Shown: piece after piece, positions 8,854 to 21,544 of the stretch
Layout of the letters: each line of letters opens with the position of its first letter
How positions within the stretch are numbered: position 1 is the first letter of the stretch
NCBI GenBank assembly: GCA_022497145.1
Contig: MU385906.1
Coordinates: 124,001-188,000, forward strand
Direction: 5' to 3'
Origin: Rostrohypoxylon terebratum
Lineage: Eukaryota > Ascomycota > Sordariomycetes > Xylariales > Hypoxylaceae
DNA: 64,000 bases
Program-made: the position numbers and the translations under genes
The notes under the pieces: model-generated
What the model was told of the DNA's origin: nothing
The model's database searches: none
What the model saw: only the letters and a program-made list of their open reading frames with translations

Positions 8854-10796
8854 CTACCGTCCTAGGCCGCCCTCGGCTCGGAAGCCTTCGCACATCAGAT
8901 CATACGGCTTCTTCAGGTTATTCGGCTTGCACACAGCTTCGTTCGCGAAAGCGCGATATCGGTCAAGAAGATCGCTCTTAGTGATTCCATCGCTCTGGGT
9001 GAAGAAGCTGAAGTGGCCTACTACGGAGCGCGTATCGATGAGGAATGGTCGTCCGATACGTCTCGGAATATCAGCAGTGATATCCTGCTCGTCGTCGTCC
9101 GCAATAGGAAGTTGATCCCTGATATCGGAACCCCAGACGGCAACGAAGTTGAGGTTATACCGGTTGAATCCGGTATCATATGTCTGCTCGCCACCAGGAC
9201 CTTTTCCGTCACCGAGAACGACGGCCGTAGCATTCGGTTTCGACGAGTTCTCCGGGTAGCGAATATTTCTACCGAAGAAATAACGGTGCATTTTATTTTG
9301 CTCGAGGTTGTACAGGAGGGAGTATTGCTGTTGCGCGCCAATAGCCCACGATTTCCACGCAGCACCAAACGCAATCGGATCACCGCCACGATCCTGGTCG
9401 TATTTACCCATCGGGGTCTTGAGCAGGTCATAGTGGTCATCGGAGATCAAGAGCCACGGGTGGCCGCGGTACGAGGGCTTGATATCCATCAGGTTATAGT
9501 CGGCTACCAATTCTTCTTCCGGGTACCTCTCCTTGTCGGCCACGCGCCACGATTCCGCTGCGAGGAACGAAGGCTTGCTGGCAGGGTCCGGAAGGAAAGG
9601 GTGGATAGCACCATAATGGTACTGCTCCATACCGGTAACAGGACTGTTGACCAAGTTCGCCGAAATGGCGTACGGGTGGGGAAGGGCAATACGTGTGTGG
9701 ATGAGTTGTGGGATAGCATCTTGGTGGATATATACCTGGTTCACAAGGTTAGTCATCGCATCTCCCCATATTTTTTTTTGAACCTGATCTTGCTCGAATC
9801 GAGAGCAAAATGTAGCATGCGATCAAGAGGGTCACTCACAATATCGTCATCTATCTTGACATAGATGGTGTTGTCCTCCACCGCATAGTTCCACATGCAC
9901 TTGTACTTTTTGCCTTCGCAAACACCCTTGCCAACGAGCTTGTAACCTGGCGTCTTCTTGACAAGCTCTTCCACCCATTCAACATCGTCCTCAACCTTAG
10001 TGTGGGCCATGAACCAAACTTCGTCGAAGTAGCCGCCATTGGATGCCAAGTTCTGCTGGAGGTAACAATCTAGGATATCCACGTATCTTTTACGACCATA
10101 GAAAACCATACCGATTACCTTGATGCCCTTCGGCTTCTTCCAACCACCCTTGGGAGCGATGCTATCTATCTTGATCTTGTTTACGCGGTCTGTCGCTTGC
10201 AGCTTGTAGTTTCCATCTTCGTCTACGGGCCATGTAGTGCAGTATTTGCTCTCTGGCTTTGGCTTTGGCTTTGGCTTCTCCTTCTCCTCGGATTTGTCCT
10301 TGTCGTCCTTATTGGCCGGCTCTTCCACTTTTCCTGCTGGTGCCGGAGAAGATGATGCTGCGGGCGCGACTAGAGACTTGGACGAAGATGCAGATGCGGA
10401 TGCAGATGCCGAGGTAGGTTTTGATTCGTGGGTTGCGACGGTCGAGGTGATTTGAGCTGCTGTCGTTGGCGCCGTTGTATGAGTTACGTCAACATCTGTT
10501 TGGTGTTGAGTAGGTTTCGCGGGAGAGTAGGGGTTGAAGATGAATATTGTGATAAGTAAAGAAATAACCACAGCGAATATAAAATATCGTGGGTTGAATT
10601 TGCGAGCTGGTAGCCAACCAGGTATCGGGATCGACTTGAGACGACGCAATATTGGGTTGTGATCGGATCTCTGGGAAGACCAATTATGGCTGTCCTCGGG
10701 TTCGTCGAAATCGAATTCTTCGCTGCTTGACGACTGGGTCTCCTTAGATAGCAGCTGAGCCGAGGACTCGACGTCCTTATCCCACTGCTCCTTCAT
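8854..10796 (-). CDS. Type II membrane glycosyltransferase-like protein
   Basis: Two exons, 9840-10796 and 8854-9735, with a 104-nt intron 9736-9839 (donor GTGAGT, branch region GACTAACC, acceptor CAG). The join is phase 0 and gives 612 residues. The N-terminus is a cytosolic acidic/Ser stretch, followed by one membrane helix at about 71-88 (FIFAVVISLLITIFIF), a low-complexity Thr/Ala/Ser and KPKPKPE stem (about 95-185), and then the catalytic-like part. KVIGMVFYGRKRYVDILDCY starts a nucleotide-sugar-fold-like domain, and KIDDDIVYI, the DxD-type motif expected to bind metal and sugar nucleotide, spans the exon junction at residues 314-322. Topology resembles Golgi glycosyltransferases. I cannot assign a CAZy family or a substrate, and proteins like this are usually annotated only as hypothetical. 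The 3' half is well conserved in character (Trp/Tyr/His-rich) with no membrane segment. Confidence 0.75.
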
Positions 10797-13700
10797 CGTG
10801 GTATGCGATTGGCGCGGGATACAATGAAGTATACCAATGCGCCTTTAGATGGAGCTAAGAAAAAAAAAAGAGAGACAATAAAATACCAACACCGATTATA
10901 TCCTGCGCCGGATTCTTAATTACTGTATCCTATGGCTGGAAGTTAGGCAATGCGTATTATCCCAAAACTTGGTCGTGGTGATGCTACTGCGGGAATCGCA
11001 GGGATTGTTGGTTGTAAAGAATGTCAGAAGGACGGAAACGGCGGCGACAATAATGTTGGCGGAGAGGTCATATTATGAGAAAATATGTCCCACAATGAAG
11101 CCGACCGAGTATGCCGTGATAAAAAAGAACAAAAAAGAGAGGATAGGGTATGATCGGTCATAAAATATGGGATGGGGGCTGAATAAAGGAGAGGGGCGAA
11201 ATGTCCAGGATGTATTTATGATAATCATTCAGCAATTCAGGCAGGTCAGCTTATTATTGTATTTCCTAGTATTGCTAGTATTCCTAGTAATTCCTAGGCT
11301 CTAGATAGACTAGTCTTCCTAGTATCATTCCGTTATTAGAATAGAACGAAAAGAAGAAGAAGACCAGAAGTACCAAGGCAGCAAGGGTGTAGTAGTGAAG
11401 ACTGAAGTAAGGGTAGGACTTTTGGTAGGGGAGTTAATGGAGTTAATAGGTTAGGCCAGTTTCGAGTACAAAAGAATGTGAGATAGGTATTCATCCGCAG
11501 GACGCCGCAGGTGTATGTGCATGTGTATGTGACAATGTGTAAGTGTATGTACGAAGTACATGACCTGCAAACACTGCAAACGCCTGGTCACGATGGATCC
11601 GTGTGTAGTATGTACCTATTATGTTATGTAGGTAGAAATGGGAAATGGTGGAATTGGTATGTAGAATTCGAGGAAGATAGGCTGTCCAGGATGTCCAGGG
11701 TGAAAAAAAAAAAGCCAAGACAAATTACAAAGAATTAGTGCTGATGGACACAGAAGCCGAGGAGGCTTAGTTAACGGTAGGGGATCCTTAGCTAAAATCC
11801 ATACTACTAGGTACCGTTCCCACCCTTGTTCCGCCCATGTACTATCTATGGAAATTCTGTGGAATTTCGCTGATATTTTGCTGGAGATAGACTTAAATAG
11901 TACAGATTGCACCTACCAAGATACTTATTCTAAGTAACCTAATGGGCACAGCACAGGCACGGATGGAACTAGACCCGCACTTATCCACCACGCCCACCAT
12001 GCCTACCATGTCTACCATGCCCTCTGGCCCTCCAATATCCACCAATGTGCACATTGGACGATAGGTATTAACTTCCACTGCTGTTTCCAGTCTTCCACTG
12101 CTGTTCCATTCGGGTCATACCTACTTGTGGTGTCTTAGATTCTTCTGTAGTGTACAGTAGTGGCGTCTTCCCTATTACCTATCTAGGTACATATTCTTTT
12201 TTGTACCTGCACTAACTTAGCCGAGTATGAGCTTTATGACCCTTGTGCAACTACTATGTAACATAAGGCTAATTTCTAAAATCTCATTAGGTTTGTATAT
12301 TCAAGGCTGCTGCTATTTTGCACGTGTGTCACTTGTGGAGTTGTTATATACCTCGTGTAGGTACCGTATCCGTGATTGTGGAGGTAGTCATATCAGTACT
12401 ACTAAAGTCTGTCTAATAGCCCATAGGCAAGCACGATGTAATATACCTAGGACCTAGGACCTAGGTAGGTAGTAGGTACGCTTTGAACTTTCCCTGCAGT
12501 CAAATATCATCAAGGATCCTTAGGACAAAACCAAAACCCAAAACAGTCTGCTGGAAATTTAATGGTCATCCCTCCTAAACTCGCCAACTCGCCAACTCCC
12601 CAACTTCGTATTACTTTGTGCGATTCTTTATCGTCGTCCAGAAAGCCCACCGGTGATTCGCCCTGCGTATAGGGAGCACAAAGACTAAGCAACCACCTGC
12701 ATATCTGCCGGGGTAAGTTGCATTCGGGACGACCAGCCGTATTTGTCGCTTCAGCTGTACTACGCTTGGTTGAATTAAGAACAAATATCCGGTCCTCATT
12801 ATGAGCGGGATGTTATGGTTATACGAGATGTGAGCCGTACCGGCACTAACCACACAATCATAGCCTCCGTTTTGGAATATGTAGCTACTACTATTAACAC
12901 CTAACAGAACAGCCTAGCTAGATCTTGCATATCTACCTAGGTACTGTAAAAATATTATATAGTAATACCTACTACCTAGTTCGATATTCCTTCGTGCTTT
13001 GCGGCTAACGCTACTCGTTAGGGGTGCGACCAATCATCTATTATTATATTAGTGTTGGGTTTAACCCTGGCGCTGGCGCCACCGATCATCACTCTGTTAG
13101 TACTATGTATGTACGGAGCAGACGGAACTCAGAGTTCTGAGTAGGAGGTAATGTTGGTTATCGAGTTGTATCACTTCTGACAACCGAACAGCGTTCTATT
13201 GCAGCATCGAAAAGTCGCTGCCTAGAACATGATGAACACGGTGGCTATGGCACCTTATACTGTAACCAATGATTACTGGTGGGAGCAATTACACTGCATA
13301 CAAGTAGATCAATGACACGTGCGGCGACCTATGGAAGAGACCGTCCAGTCTTCCGGCTGCGAACGCGAAAAATTCGGCCACTGGCGAGTCTGCGAAATCC
13401 GAATCAGCAAGCGGACAGGTGATAGGATCGTCTAGCAAATAACAAGTCAGACATCCAGACAAACAGACAAATACTGGCGAGAAAAAGCTTAATGTGCATA
13501 CCAATAATACATATTATTTGGATCACCGACGCAACACCGTAATACGGTATAACATTCGATTTCATGCTGGAATTGAGGCCATAAGTGGTCTAGCTATATC
13601 TCGCAAACCCTCGTTAGCCCTCGTTAACCCTCGTCTCACCAGCTCATCTCGTCCATATCGCAAATCTTCGTCGGTCTAGACTATTACATAGTATTATCTA

Positions 13701-14246
13701 CATATGCCAAGATCTCACTTGTGCAGGGGCTACCTTTTTTTCTTCACTTTACAACGTACTAATCGTATGCCAAGTCATGATGACCTCGAAAAGTCTTAGG
13801 ACCCGGCAAGTTCCAAGATTTCGAAGCTAGCCCTATGTCTCTGGCAATTGTATTGAATGTAACTCGACTAATAAATGTGTCAGCTCAACCCAAGGATTCG
13901 GATACCACGCGATATCACAGCACTAAAAGACCTAAAAGACGGCTACTGGGATGGAGACCGCGGGTCTCAAAGCGCTCACAGCGTCATTTTCTATTTAGGT
14001 CTCACAGCATAGGACCTAGGTACTATGTAGGCAGGTACCTACTCAGCCACATTTTCATAAACGTCCGCGAACGAGTCCGTTGATAAAAACGGATTCTTTA
14101 AAACGGTATTATTAACCATCAGCTTGATTCAGCTCGACATGACATTCAATGTGCTGCGAAAAGGATATCAGGGATTCGGGATATCAGGTGATCGCTAATA
14201 CCTCTTATCCAACACGCAGTCAAAGAACTTGAAGGAAGGCATCTTC
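10797..14246. other. Large gene-poor spacer
   Basis: About 3.4 kb of AT-rich sequence. It holds three overlapping CCTAGG units at 12445-12466, many TAGGTACC-type words and scattered short frames without coding character. No transposon termini, target duplications, tRNA or rRNA were recognised. Confidence 0.5.
12445..12466. repeat. CCTAGG near-palindrome, extended copy
   Basis: ACCTAGG is followed by ACCTAGG and ACCTAGGT, that is, the 15-bp unit ACCTAGGACCTAGGT plus one extra 7-bp half. It lies in a spacer. Confidence 0.8.
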
Positions 14247-15048
14247 TCAAATAAGCAATTCGCTTCCATCCTCTTTAGTCCCCGAAAAACACCTATTGAT
14301 GTCCGCCAAATCCATCTCGTGCCAAGCACCAGCATACTCCAGCATAACATCAGCTTTAAACTTATGACTCCACACAGCATTGCCATGGGGATCCAAGTAG
14401 AAAACCTTAATCATCCTTTGCTCCATAGCCTCACGATCAACGACATAAAACCGAGTAGCAAGCCTTTTCCCCGAGAGCCATGCATCTAGCTGATCCCTGT
14501 CATTCGCCGACGGTGGAATGCTATCTAGCGTTGTGCCGTCACCGTCATAATACTCTCTCTCCCCCAACGTCGCCTCCTCGTCGCCTAGCCCTGGAACGCG
14601 GAGCACTACACGGTGCCAATCATCCCCGACATCATATAAAGTTCTATCATCCCAGATGCCGTTTTTGCCGATACACCACCCAAGCGAAGAATTCTGAGTC
14701 AGGACCTTGAAGGCATCGTCCCGGTCCTCCCCGTTCACAGGGCCATAATACGTCCGCACTATGGCCGGTTCGTTGGATGTGTGAGTAAGTCTTCGAGCGC
14801 AGAAGTTGCGCTCTTGGATTGACTGCATCGAAGGTAGAACTCGCGTCATGACGATGTCGTCAGCAGGTTCTACTTCTGCCGTAGAACTGTTGCTAGACAA
14901 ACGCTGCCGTAGTTGCCACCGCCGGGAGGCTTCCTTGTGGTAGGGCTAACGACATGCACTTTTAGTTACCTAGGAACCCCTTTTTTGCAGGATGAGATCT
15001 TGCGAATGTGTCTAGGAAGATACGCACTTCTCGGTCCTTAGGTTTCAT
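14247..15048 (-). CDS. Protein of unknown function
   Basis: The long exon is 14247-14945. Its frame is open upstream of the first internal ATG (14849) and reads like protein (YHKEASRRWQLRQRLSSN) back to a TTAG acceptor at 14946-14949. I therefore propose a 21-nt first exon at 15028-15048 (MKPKDRE) and an 82-nt intron 14946-15027 (donor GTGCGT, TAACTAA near the 3' end). The phases agree and the product is 239 residues. It is acidic, soluble and lacks a signal peptide or membrane helix. Notable stretches are SLGWCIGKNGIWDDRTLYDV and AGAWHEMDLADINRCFSGT. I recognise no family or catalytic motif. If the first exon is wrong, the protein starts at 14849 with 200 residues. It is flanked by large spacers and shows no functional neighbourhood. 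Confidence 0.6.
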
Positions 15049-16597
15049 GGCAAGATACTAGCGCGCAAGTTCATCCCATTGTTGCTTATCCTGATTTGGA
15101 TCGGCTGTGCGATCCCATCGTTCCTAGGTAACGATCGTGAATATTCGGTTACATAGAATATTCTGAAACTCTTACTATAACGAACACATCAAAAGGCATA
15201 TTTCCGTACTGAGCTGCCGGCGTCAATTCTTGCTTTGAGTGGGTCATGATAATATACTGTTAATTCATTAGGCGCTCATGGATATGTTGACGAAATAGAG
15301 AATCATTGAAAATACTGTGAGTATTACCAAGTTGGAGAGATGATCATAATCCTCCGTCGGAAAAAAAACGGAAAACCCCACCAGTATCAAACGCTAATTT
15401 ATTACGTCAAACACTAGTTTTATGCATAACATTTTTCATCGCTCCGTTCGGCAAACACCCCACATTTCTATTTTTATAGAAGCATCAGGGCACCAAAAGC
15501 AAAAGCGGCACAGGCTTCAGGTCTCACAGCAAAGGTTAGGTACGGACTAAACCAGCCCAAAAATTTCCCACCTTTCTTCAGCCCTTTGCAAGCCTCGCAA
15601 CTCTTGGCAAATCCCAAAGACCCTTTTCATATTATATCACGGTTACACGACGTCATACTAGACCAAACTTGCTAATGAAGGATTTCGCGAGCTCGCACGG
15701 TTTCATCATACCAAGATATCCGTGCTGCCGTGATACATATACTACATAGTATGTATGTAGCTAATTACCGACCTGGGGAAGGGATGGGTTAGGTACGAGA
15801 CGGTGGGCAGTCAGGCAGTGTGGCACGCCACTCATCGTCGACCAATCTCCTGGTGTGACGGGAACCGCATGGCGAACCATAGGTAGGGAGCCATGCCGCC
15901 ATGATGACCGTGACGGCCGAAGACGGGCATATCATTCAATCTGCAAGTCTGTAATCACCACGTTCTCGCATTCTCGTATAGGATCCCCCGGCTCGGATGA
16001 TTTGAGAATTGAGAGAGAGAGAGAGAGAAAAGGGTGGCATCGCCGACGATGGAACGTTTCTATCGGTCGCATCGGTGCAGGTAGGACGGCGTCTTCTAGT
16101 CTCTCATTTGCTGCCCCATCGATCGGCGTTTTAACTCCACGTTAATATCAGTAGTACTAATTTATGTAGAGTCTTGCAAAGAATTTGATCTAGGAAGGTG
16201 TCGCAGAAGTTGCAGGAAATCTACAGAGTACAGACCCCTGTAAATAGTACCGTAAAATACATAAAATAGGCTATTACCCCCCCACACCGCATGCTTACCT
16301 AATTCAGCACTTAGTCTTCAACAACTCCATACCCTCATTAATAGCTTATCCAGCCACTATCTTATCGTGACCGTCTTATCACTGCCGAACAGTTTTTCCG
16401 ACCGAGAAAAAATGCGGGAGCTCCAGCAAAAAATATTATTGTAACTTAACCTATTGTAACTCGCCGCTGCAAAGCTTCGATTCGTCCGAGCAAAAAACCT
16501 GCCAGTCGCAAACCGCGAACCGACCACCACAGCTCAACGAAGCAGCTAGCAACACACCACGGAGGCCAATTGACCTCGGGAGAGAAGAACCGTCAAC
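15049..16597. other. Divergent spacer upstream of GAR1
   Basis: About 1.5 kb shared by two divergent genes. Contains a GA dinucleotide run at about 16011-16027. No coding exon found; the plus-strand frame at 15855-16145 is compositionally biased and unsupported. Confidence 0.45.
16011..16027. repeat. GA microsatellite
   Basis: About nine GA units in the spacer upstream of GAR1. Confidence 0.85.
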
Positions 16598-17377
16598 ATG
16601 TCGAGAGGAGCGCCGCGCGGACGAGGCGGCTTCGGCGGAGGGAGTCGCGGTTTTCGAGGCGGTGGTACGTGACCTCTTTTCTTTTCTTTTCTTTTCTTTT
16701 CAATTCATTCTCATCCTTAATTCACCTTATACCAAGCTAAGCTATGCTATGCTATATGAGGTAGTTGAAGATCAAAAATAAAGCTAACAGACGAACCAAA
16801 AAAACCCACAGGCCGCGGCGGCTTCAACAACCGGGACATGGGCCCGCCCGACACGATCCTGGAGATGGGCTCGTTCCTGCACGCGTGCGAGGGCGAGATG
16901 GTGTGCGAGAGCGTGAACCCCAAGGTGCCGCACTTCAACGCGCAGATCTTCCTCGAGAACAAGACCGCCGTCGGCAAGGTCGACGAGGTGCTCGGCCCCA
17001 TCAACCAGGTCTACTTCACCATCAAGCCCTCCGAGGGCATCCAGGCCGCCTCCTTCAAGCCCGGCGACAAGTTCTTCATCGGTGCCGAGAAGCTGCTCCC
17101 GCTTGAGAAGTTCCTGCCTAAGCCGAAACCGCCCCCCGGAGCCCCCAAGGTGAAGAAGCCGAGTCGCGGCGGCGGCGGACGCGGTGGTGGGAGGGGAGGC
17201 CCCATGCGAGGAGGGCGCGGAGGCGGTGGGTTCGGCCGAGGTGGCCCGTCGAGGGGAGGCAGAGGTTCGTTCGGAGGCGGTAGAGGAGGTGGCCGTGGCG
17301 GCAGCGGCGGATTCAGCAGAGGCGGCGGCGGTGGAGGTCGGGGACGAGGTGGATTCAGCAGAGGAGGACGATTCTAA
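16598..17377 (+). CDS. GAR1: H/ACA snoRNP subunit GAR1
   Basis: Two exons, 16598-16664 and 16812-17377, joined in phase 1 across a 147-nt intron (donor GTACGT, acceptor ACAG), giving 210 residues. The order is diagnostic: a short N-terminal Gly/Arg domain (residues 1-30), the central conserved fold (about 32-120, with PPDTILEMGSFLHACEGEMV and VDEVLGPINQVYFTIKP), a Lys/Pro linker, and a long C-terminal RGG domain (about 137-210) ending SRGGRF. Gar1 binds Cbf5 in nucleolar H/ACA particles and supports rRNA and snRNA pseudouridylation and telomerase RNP assembly. The intron separates the N-terminal RGG part from the core and holds a (CTTTT)n run. Exons are much richer in GC than the flanks. The ATG follows CAAC. 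Confidence 0.96.
16676..16701. repeat. CTTTT pentanucleotide repeat in GAR1 intron
   Basis: About five CTTTT units lie just inside the 5' end of the GAR1 intron. Confidence 0.85.
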
Positions 17378-18722
17378 AAAGAGAAAAGAAAAGTTCAGAT
17401 GGGCAGGAATATATACCCACCCCGTTTTTGCTTTCCCCCTTCCCCCTTCCCCTTCCTCCTAGGCGTAACCGCGACACGCCGCCGGTTCTTCTATCCTCGC
17501 GTGGTCGTTACCCCTATCATCCATCCATCCCCTTAGTTGATGTTCATATGGCACCGGAACGGCGTTACGAGGATTTCTGAATTCTGAATTTTAAAGTCTT
17601 TTTTTCCCACGATGAGAATCAAGTCTGTTCTTGGTGTTACGTGAACGTGAAAAGAAGAATAAAGTGCGAAGAGGCAGGATGAGTGAAAGTTGGTTGAATG
17701 TAAATATATTGTGATGATAGCAGAGAAGTGTGAAGATTTGAGATGTTTCTTCCTTGGTCATAAGTACGCTCCAACGTTGCAATGGGCCACCAGGCTCTAT
17801 TCGATGCAATGCGATCTTCTGAGCATATTCCAAGCCATTAGGCACCTATGTTATAAAATTCGTGTCTTGTAAATCCTAGCAAGAAAATAGGTATAAGTTT
17901 CACAGTTTCACAACTTAATTAGCTATTACGTGCCTAGGTACTGTATTCTACTTTTCATATCTATATCACGCCTCTCATAAAACACCTATACTCCGATATC
18001 CCATTAAAGTCACTATATACGAACATAGTCTCAAAAGAACATAAGCGCAAACACCCATTCAACTCAACAAAAAACGGAATCATATTCCATAAATCTGTCT
18101 GTCTGTTCTGTCTGTATCCCCGTCTGCCCAACCAGCCTAGGCAACCAAGTATCCAACCCACAAGTAGAGCCATCCATCCACTCGCCTGTCGCTCCGTACA
18201 CCAATCCCAACCTAACTTCTCCTGAACACCTATATATACCCAGAACCGCACCGCACGCCCCATGAAAAGAAATAGACAGATAGTAGACACGACAAAGTAA
18301 AAGCTGCTTCAAAAGGATATATCAATGTCTCACTCTCACACAACCACACGACAGGAAGACATGTTATTTTCGAAGGACGAGGAGAAGAAAAAGGTATATC
18401 AGAACGGTACACCCCTACCACTACCATCTATCGCCGAAGCCAGAACGAGCCGAATCGAATCGAAAGCACAAAAAGCTTCCCCTCATATCTCCGTCGCTTG
18501 TTTGGTCTCTAATTCTGTACCACGCCGGTTGACTTTGTAAGTATCGAACAATGGCCACTCTTGTCTCCTGACGTATGTATGAAAACAGCATTCCTTATTT
18601 TTACTTGATGTCTCGTACGCTGCTATCTCGAAACAGTGGAGGCAACCTATCCAACCATTCTAACGTACCCCTGACCCCCAAACCTAACTCCCCGACCACG
18701 CAAAGGCTATGCGAACGATCAT
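17378..18722. other. Spacer between GAR1 and the SLM1-like gene
   Basis: About 1.3 kb holding the 3' regions of two convergent genes. The GAR1 3' side is pyrimidine-rich. No further gene supported. Confidence 0.45.
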
Positions 18723-21544
18723 CTAGCAAGCCCCGGGCGTACCAGCGGGAGTGCTTCTAGGGTACTCGCCAGGAACGTGCGGGTTGCTGTTTGATCGATC
18801 GCCGTACGGTCGTCCTTGCCCTTGTGCCTGAACATATTGGCCATTAGCTGCGGCAGCGAAAGGCGCGCCACCCATTGCAGCGTCGGGTAGTGGTTTCACG
18901 AACAAGTTCCCAGCACCCGTAACTAAAGCAGGCTGTTCCCTTTTCTGTCCCGCGATGGTTACGGGTGCGTATCTGTGCTCCGGTGCATCGTACGCGCCGC
19001 CCCCGTTACCGGAGTCCTGACTAGTGGTCGTCTCCAGCGTCTGCGGCGTGCCCGTGGAACTAGGCCCCGGCACCACCACCACTGCTGAGCCGCCTCGTTG
19101 CGGTTGCGGTTGTTGGAGGATAGGTTCGCCGCTGTACGGGTTTACGCCATCTGCTCGTGCTTCGTGGTCAATAACTGCTGCGTGACTATGTGCCTGGTCC
19201 ATTCTCACGCTCGGTGTGTTCCCGTAGGATTGCCCAACCTGAAGCGACGCCCGGTTTCCGGGATACGGTTCACCGAGGCCGCTACCTGGTAACGCGCTGG
19301 CGCCGGCGATCGCGTCGCGGTCGGCGTTGTTCGCGTTGATGCCCGCCGTCGTGTGTTCATTGACAAGGAACCCCGAGCTGGCGTTGCTAGGCGAGCGCGG
19401 TACCTGCATACCTCTCTGCGCGTTGATTTGAATATCAGAAGGAAACCTACCCCCTGGTTCGGGTCGGGATTCTTGGCGAGAGCCCGGGCTAGCGACGGCG
19501 GGATCGGCCGTAAACGGCTCTTCGTCTTCCTCATCCACCATCCCATCTGAGCTCGTTGTTCGCTGCGAGGTTCTGGAATATGTGCGGGCGTGACCTCGGA
19601 CAAAATTGCTGAGCTCTTCGGGAGACTTCTCGGTGAGCATCCTGATGTCTTCGTACCAAGCCATCATGGTATCGTGACTTTCGGCACGGAAGACCCACGT
19701 GTGACCGCGGTGCATAGATCCTGTCTGTCGCCCCTTCAGGATGAATTTGTTGGACGAGCCTCCTTCGGTCGAATGCGAGCCTAGTTTCTGTTCAGGTAGA
19801 TACAGCGACATGACTGGCGCTTGAGTTTTGTCCGCCGACTTAAACTCGTGTAAATGTGTCGGCGACAACACGTACCTATAATCATATTAGCCAATTCACA
19901 GACTTTGACGTTGAACCCTTACCATCCAGCTGTGTAGCTCTTTAAGTACTTGCTCTTGCGTTCAAGTAGACCTGCACGGATTTCTTGGCATGCAAAGTGA
20001 TCTCGCCCCGGATAGTGGATGTGTTCCGCGGATCGCATCGGAACTTCGGGATCTACAAAATGCGAGTCTCGTTGAATGAAACTAATCCATTCGTGATCCT
20101 TGGGCATCGAGATAGGTCCAGCACGCAGTTCGTCGATGGCGTTGTAGGCTGCGTCTGATTCGCGCTTGATAATACCAACGTACGCGTTATAAGACTTTTG
20201 TATCTCACCCACGACGATGGACTCCAATTCTCTACCGGACGATTCGAGATTCAAGTACGCCTATTTTCTTGTTAAGATTATGTCCACACTTGGTCATTGG
20301 AAAGTGCCTTACCTTGTGCAAGTAATTCTCCTCGTCGAGTTGCCTCTCAAGCTGACGATCCACCGCCAATCGCAAAAGGTAGGGATCTTGTTTCCCCGTC
20401 GTCATAGACGAGTCCAGCTCATTTTGCCCCAATATTTCCTGCAGCGCGTTAACAGCTTTCCGAGTTCCATCCATCTCCTTTTCCACCGAATTCTTAAAAT
20501 CGCTGGATAGGCTCCGGATCTCTTTTATCTTCTGGTTAAGATCGCTTCTCAAACCAGTCAATGCTAGTATAACGTCTTCCTCAATTTCACGAGCTTTGTT
20601 GGCCTCGTTAATCGCAGTCTTGTGATAATTCCTCAATATTTGCAACGCATCATCTATGCCGCCGGTCGCAAGGAAGCCGGGTGGCGTGGAGGTGTTGTTG
20701 AGGACATTGGCGAGCTTGAGGAGCGACTTGGACCGGTGCTCGTAATGAGATTGTATTTCTCGAAAGTACGCAATAAGGTCTTTGAGGGTTTTCCTCCATG
20801 CTACAACTTCGATGTTAACGACGAACGACAAACGACAGGGAGGTACGAGATTGGTAGACACCAACACCGAGATTGTCACGACTTACCTTGAAACCTATTG
20901 GATAATAATTCAGTTGGACTGCCCGAAGTCGGGACGGGACAGTAGAATGCACTGTGAATCTCATCGGAGTCATGAGAGCTCTGAAGGACGAGGCTCCTAA
21001 CACTACCGGCCTTCATGCTCCTGCGACTGCTGCTGCGCTTGAGACTACCGCTCCTACGCAGCGAGTTCTTTTTCTTCAGTGTATTCCCTCTCGACAAGGA
21101 CATGCCGTGGATGCTCGCATCGTCGCCGGCGATGACGTTATCCCGCCGCGAGGAGGTGGAATTGGCGCGCTGCATGGTCGAAGAGGGGTAATGATGCTGC
21201 TGAGATGTTGGGCCGTCTACGACTGAGCTTCCTCTCACGCTCGCATCCCACTCCTCGTTGAACTTTGGCTGGCGGTTAATGTCGTTCTGGGGGTTTTGGG
21301 GGTTCTGAGAGTTCGGAATGTTCTGAAGGTTCTGAAGGTTCTGAAGGTTATTTTGCGGCGGTGCAGTGTAGGAATTGGCTAGAGTGTTGGACAGAGTTTC
21401 GTCATCGACAAGCGTTCTTTGTGGCTGGTGGTACGCAAAGTAACTACCGGAATTAGGCCTCGGATAGTTTCCTCCTACGCCTACACCGCCGTTACTTGGA
21501 TATCCTCCGGGCTCCAAGGCAGCAGCAGCGACAGGCTGATTCAT
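18723..21544 (-). CDS. SLM1/SLM2-like PH-domain protein (PtdIns(4,5)P2 binding, TORC2 effector)
   Basis: Four exons: 20887-21544, 20313-20800, 19923-20260 and 18723-19875. The introns are 86, 52 and 47 nt, and the total is 878 residues. The N-terminus (about 1-215) is low-complexity with an NLQNLQNIPNSQNPQNPQND stretch and Ser/Arg-rich GNTLKKKNSLRRSGSLKRSS. An F-BAR-like helical region (about 220-480) follows, starting AWRKTLKDLIAYFREIQSHY. A PH domain then spans about 480-600, with YLKSYTAGWYVLSPTHLHEF and a closing WVFRAESHDTMMAWYEDI. The long C-terminal tail is disordered. This order matches yeast Slm1/Slm2, which sit at plasma-membrane eisosomes and activate TORC2-Ypk1 signalling and actin organisation. 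At the first junction two acceptors are possible (20801 or 20806 side); TAG gives RFQAWRK, which fits the family best. Confidence 0.9.

Noticed and set aside
9013..9864. 283-codon plus-strand frame antisense to the glycosyltransferase-like gene
   Set aside because: Antisense shadow crossing the intron; the minus-strand product has the DDD motif, topology and consistent splicing.
16747..17205. Antisense frames across GAR1
   Set aside because: Pro-rich shadows of the RGG-coding exon.
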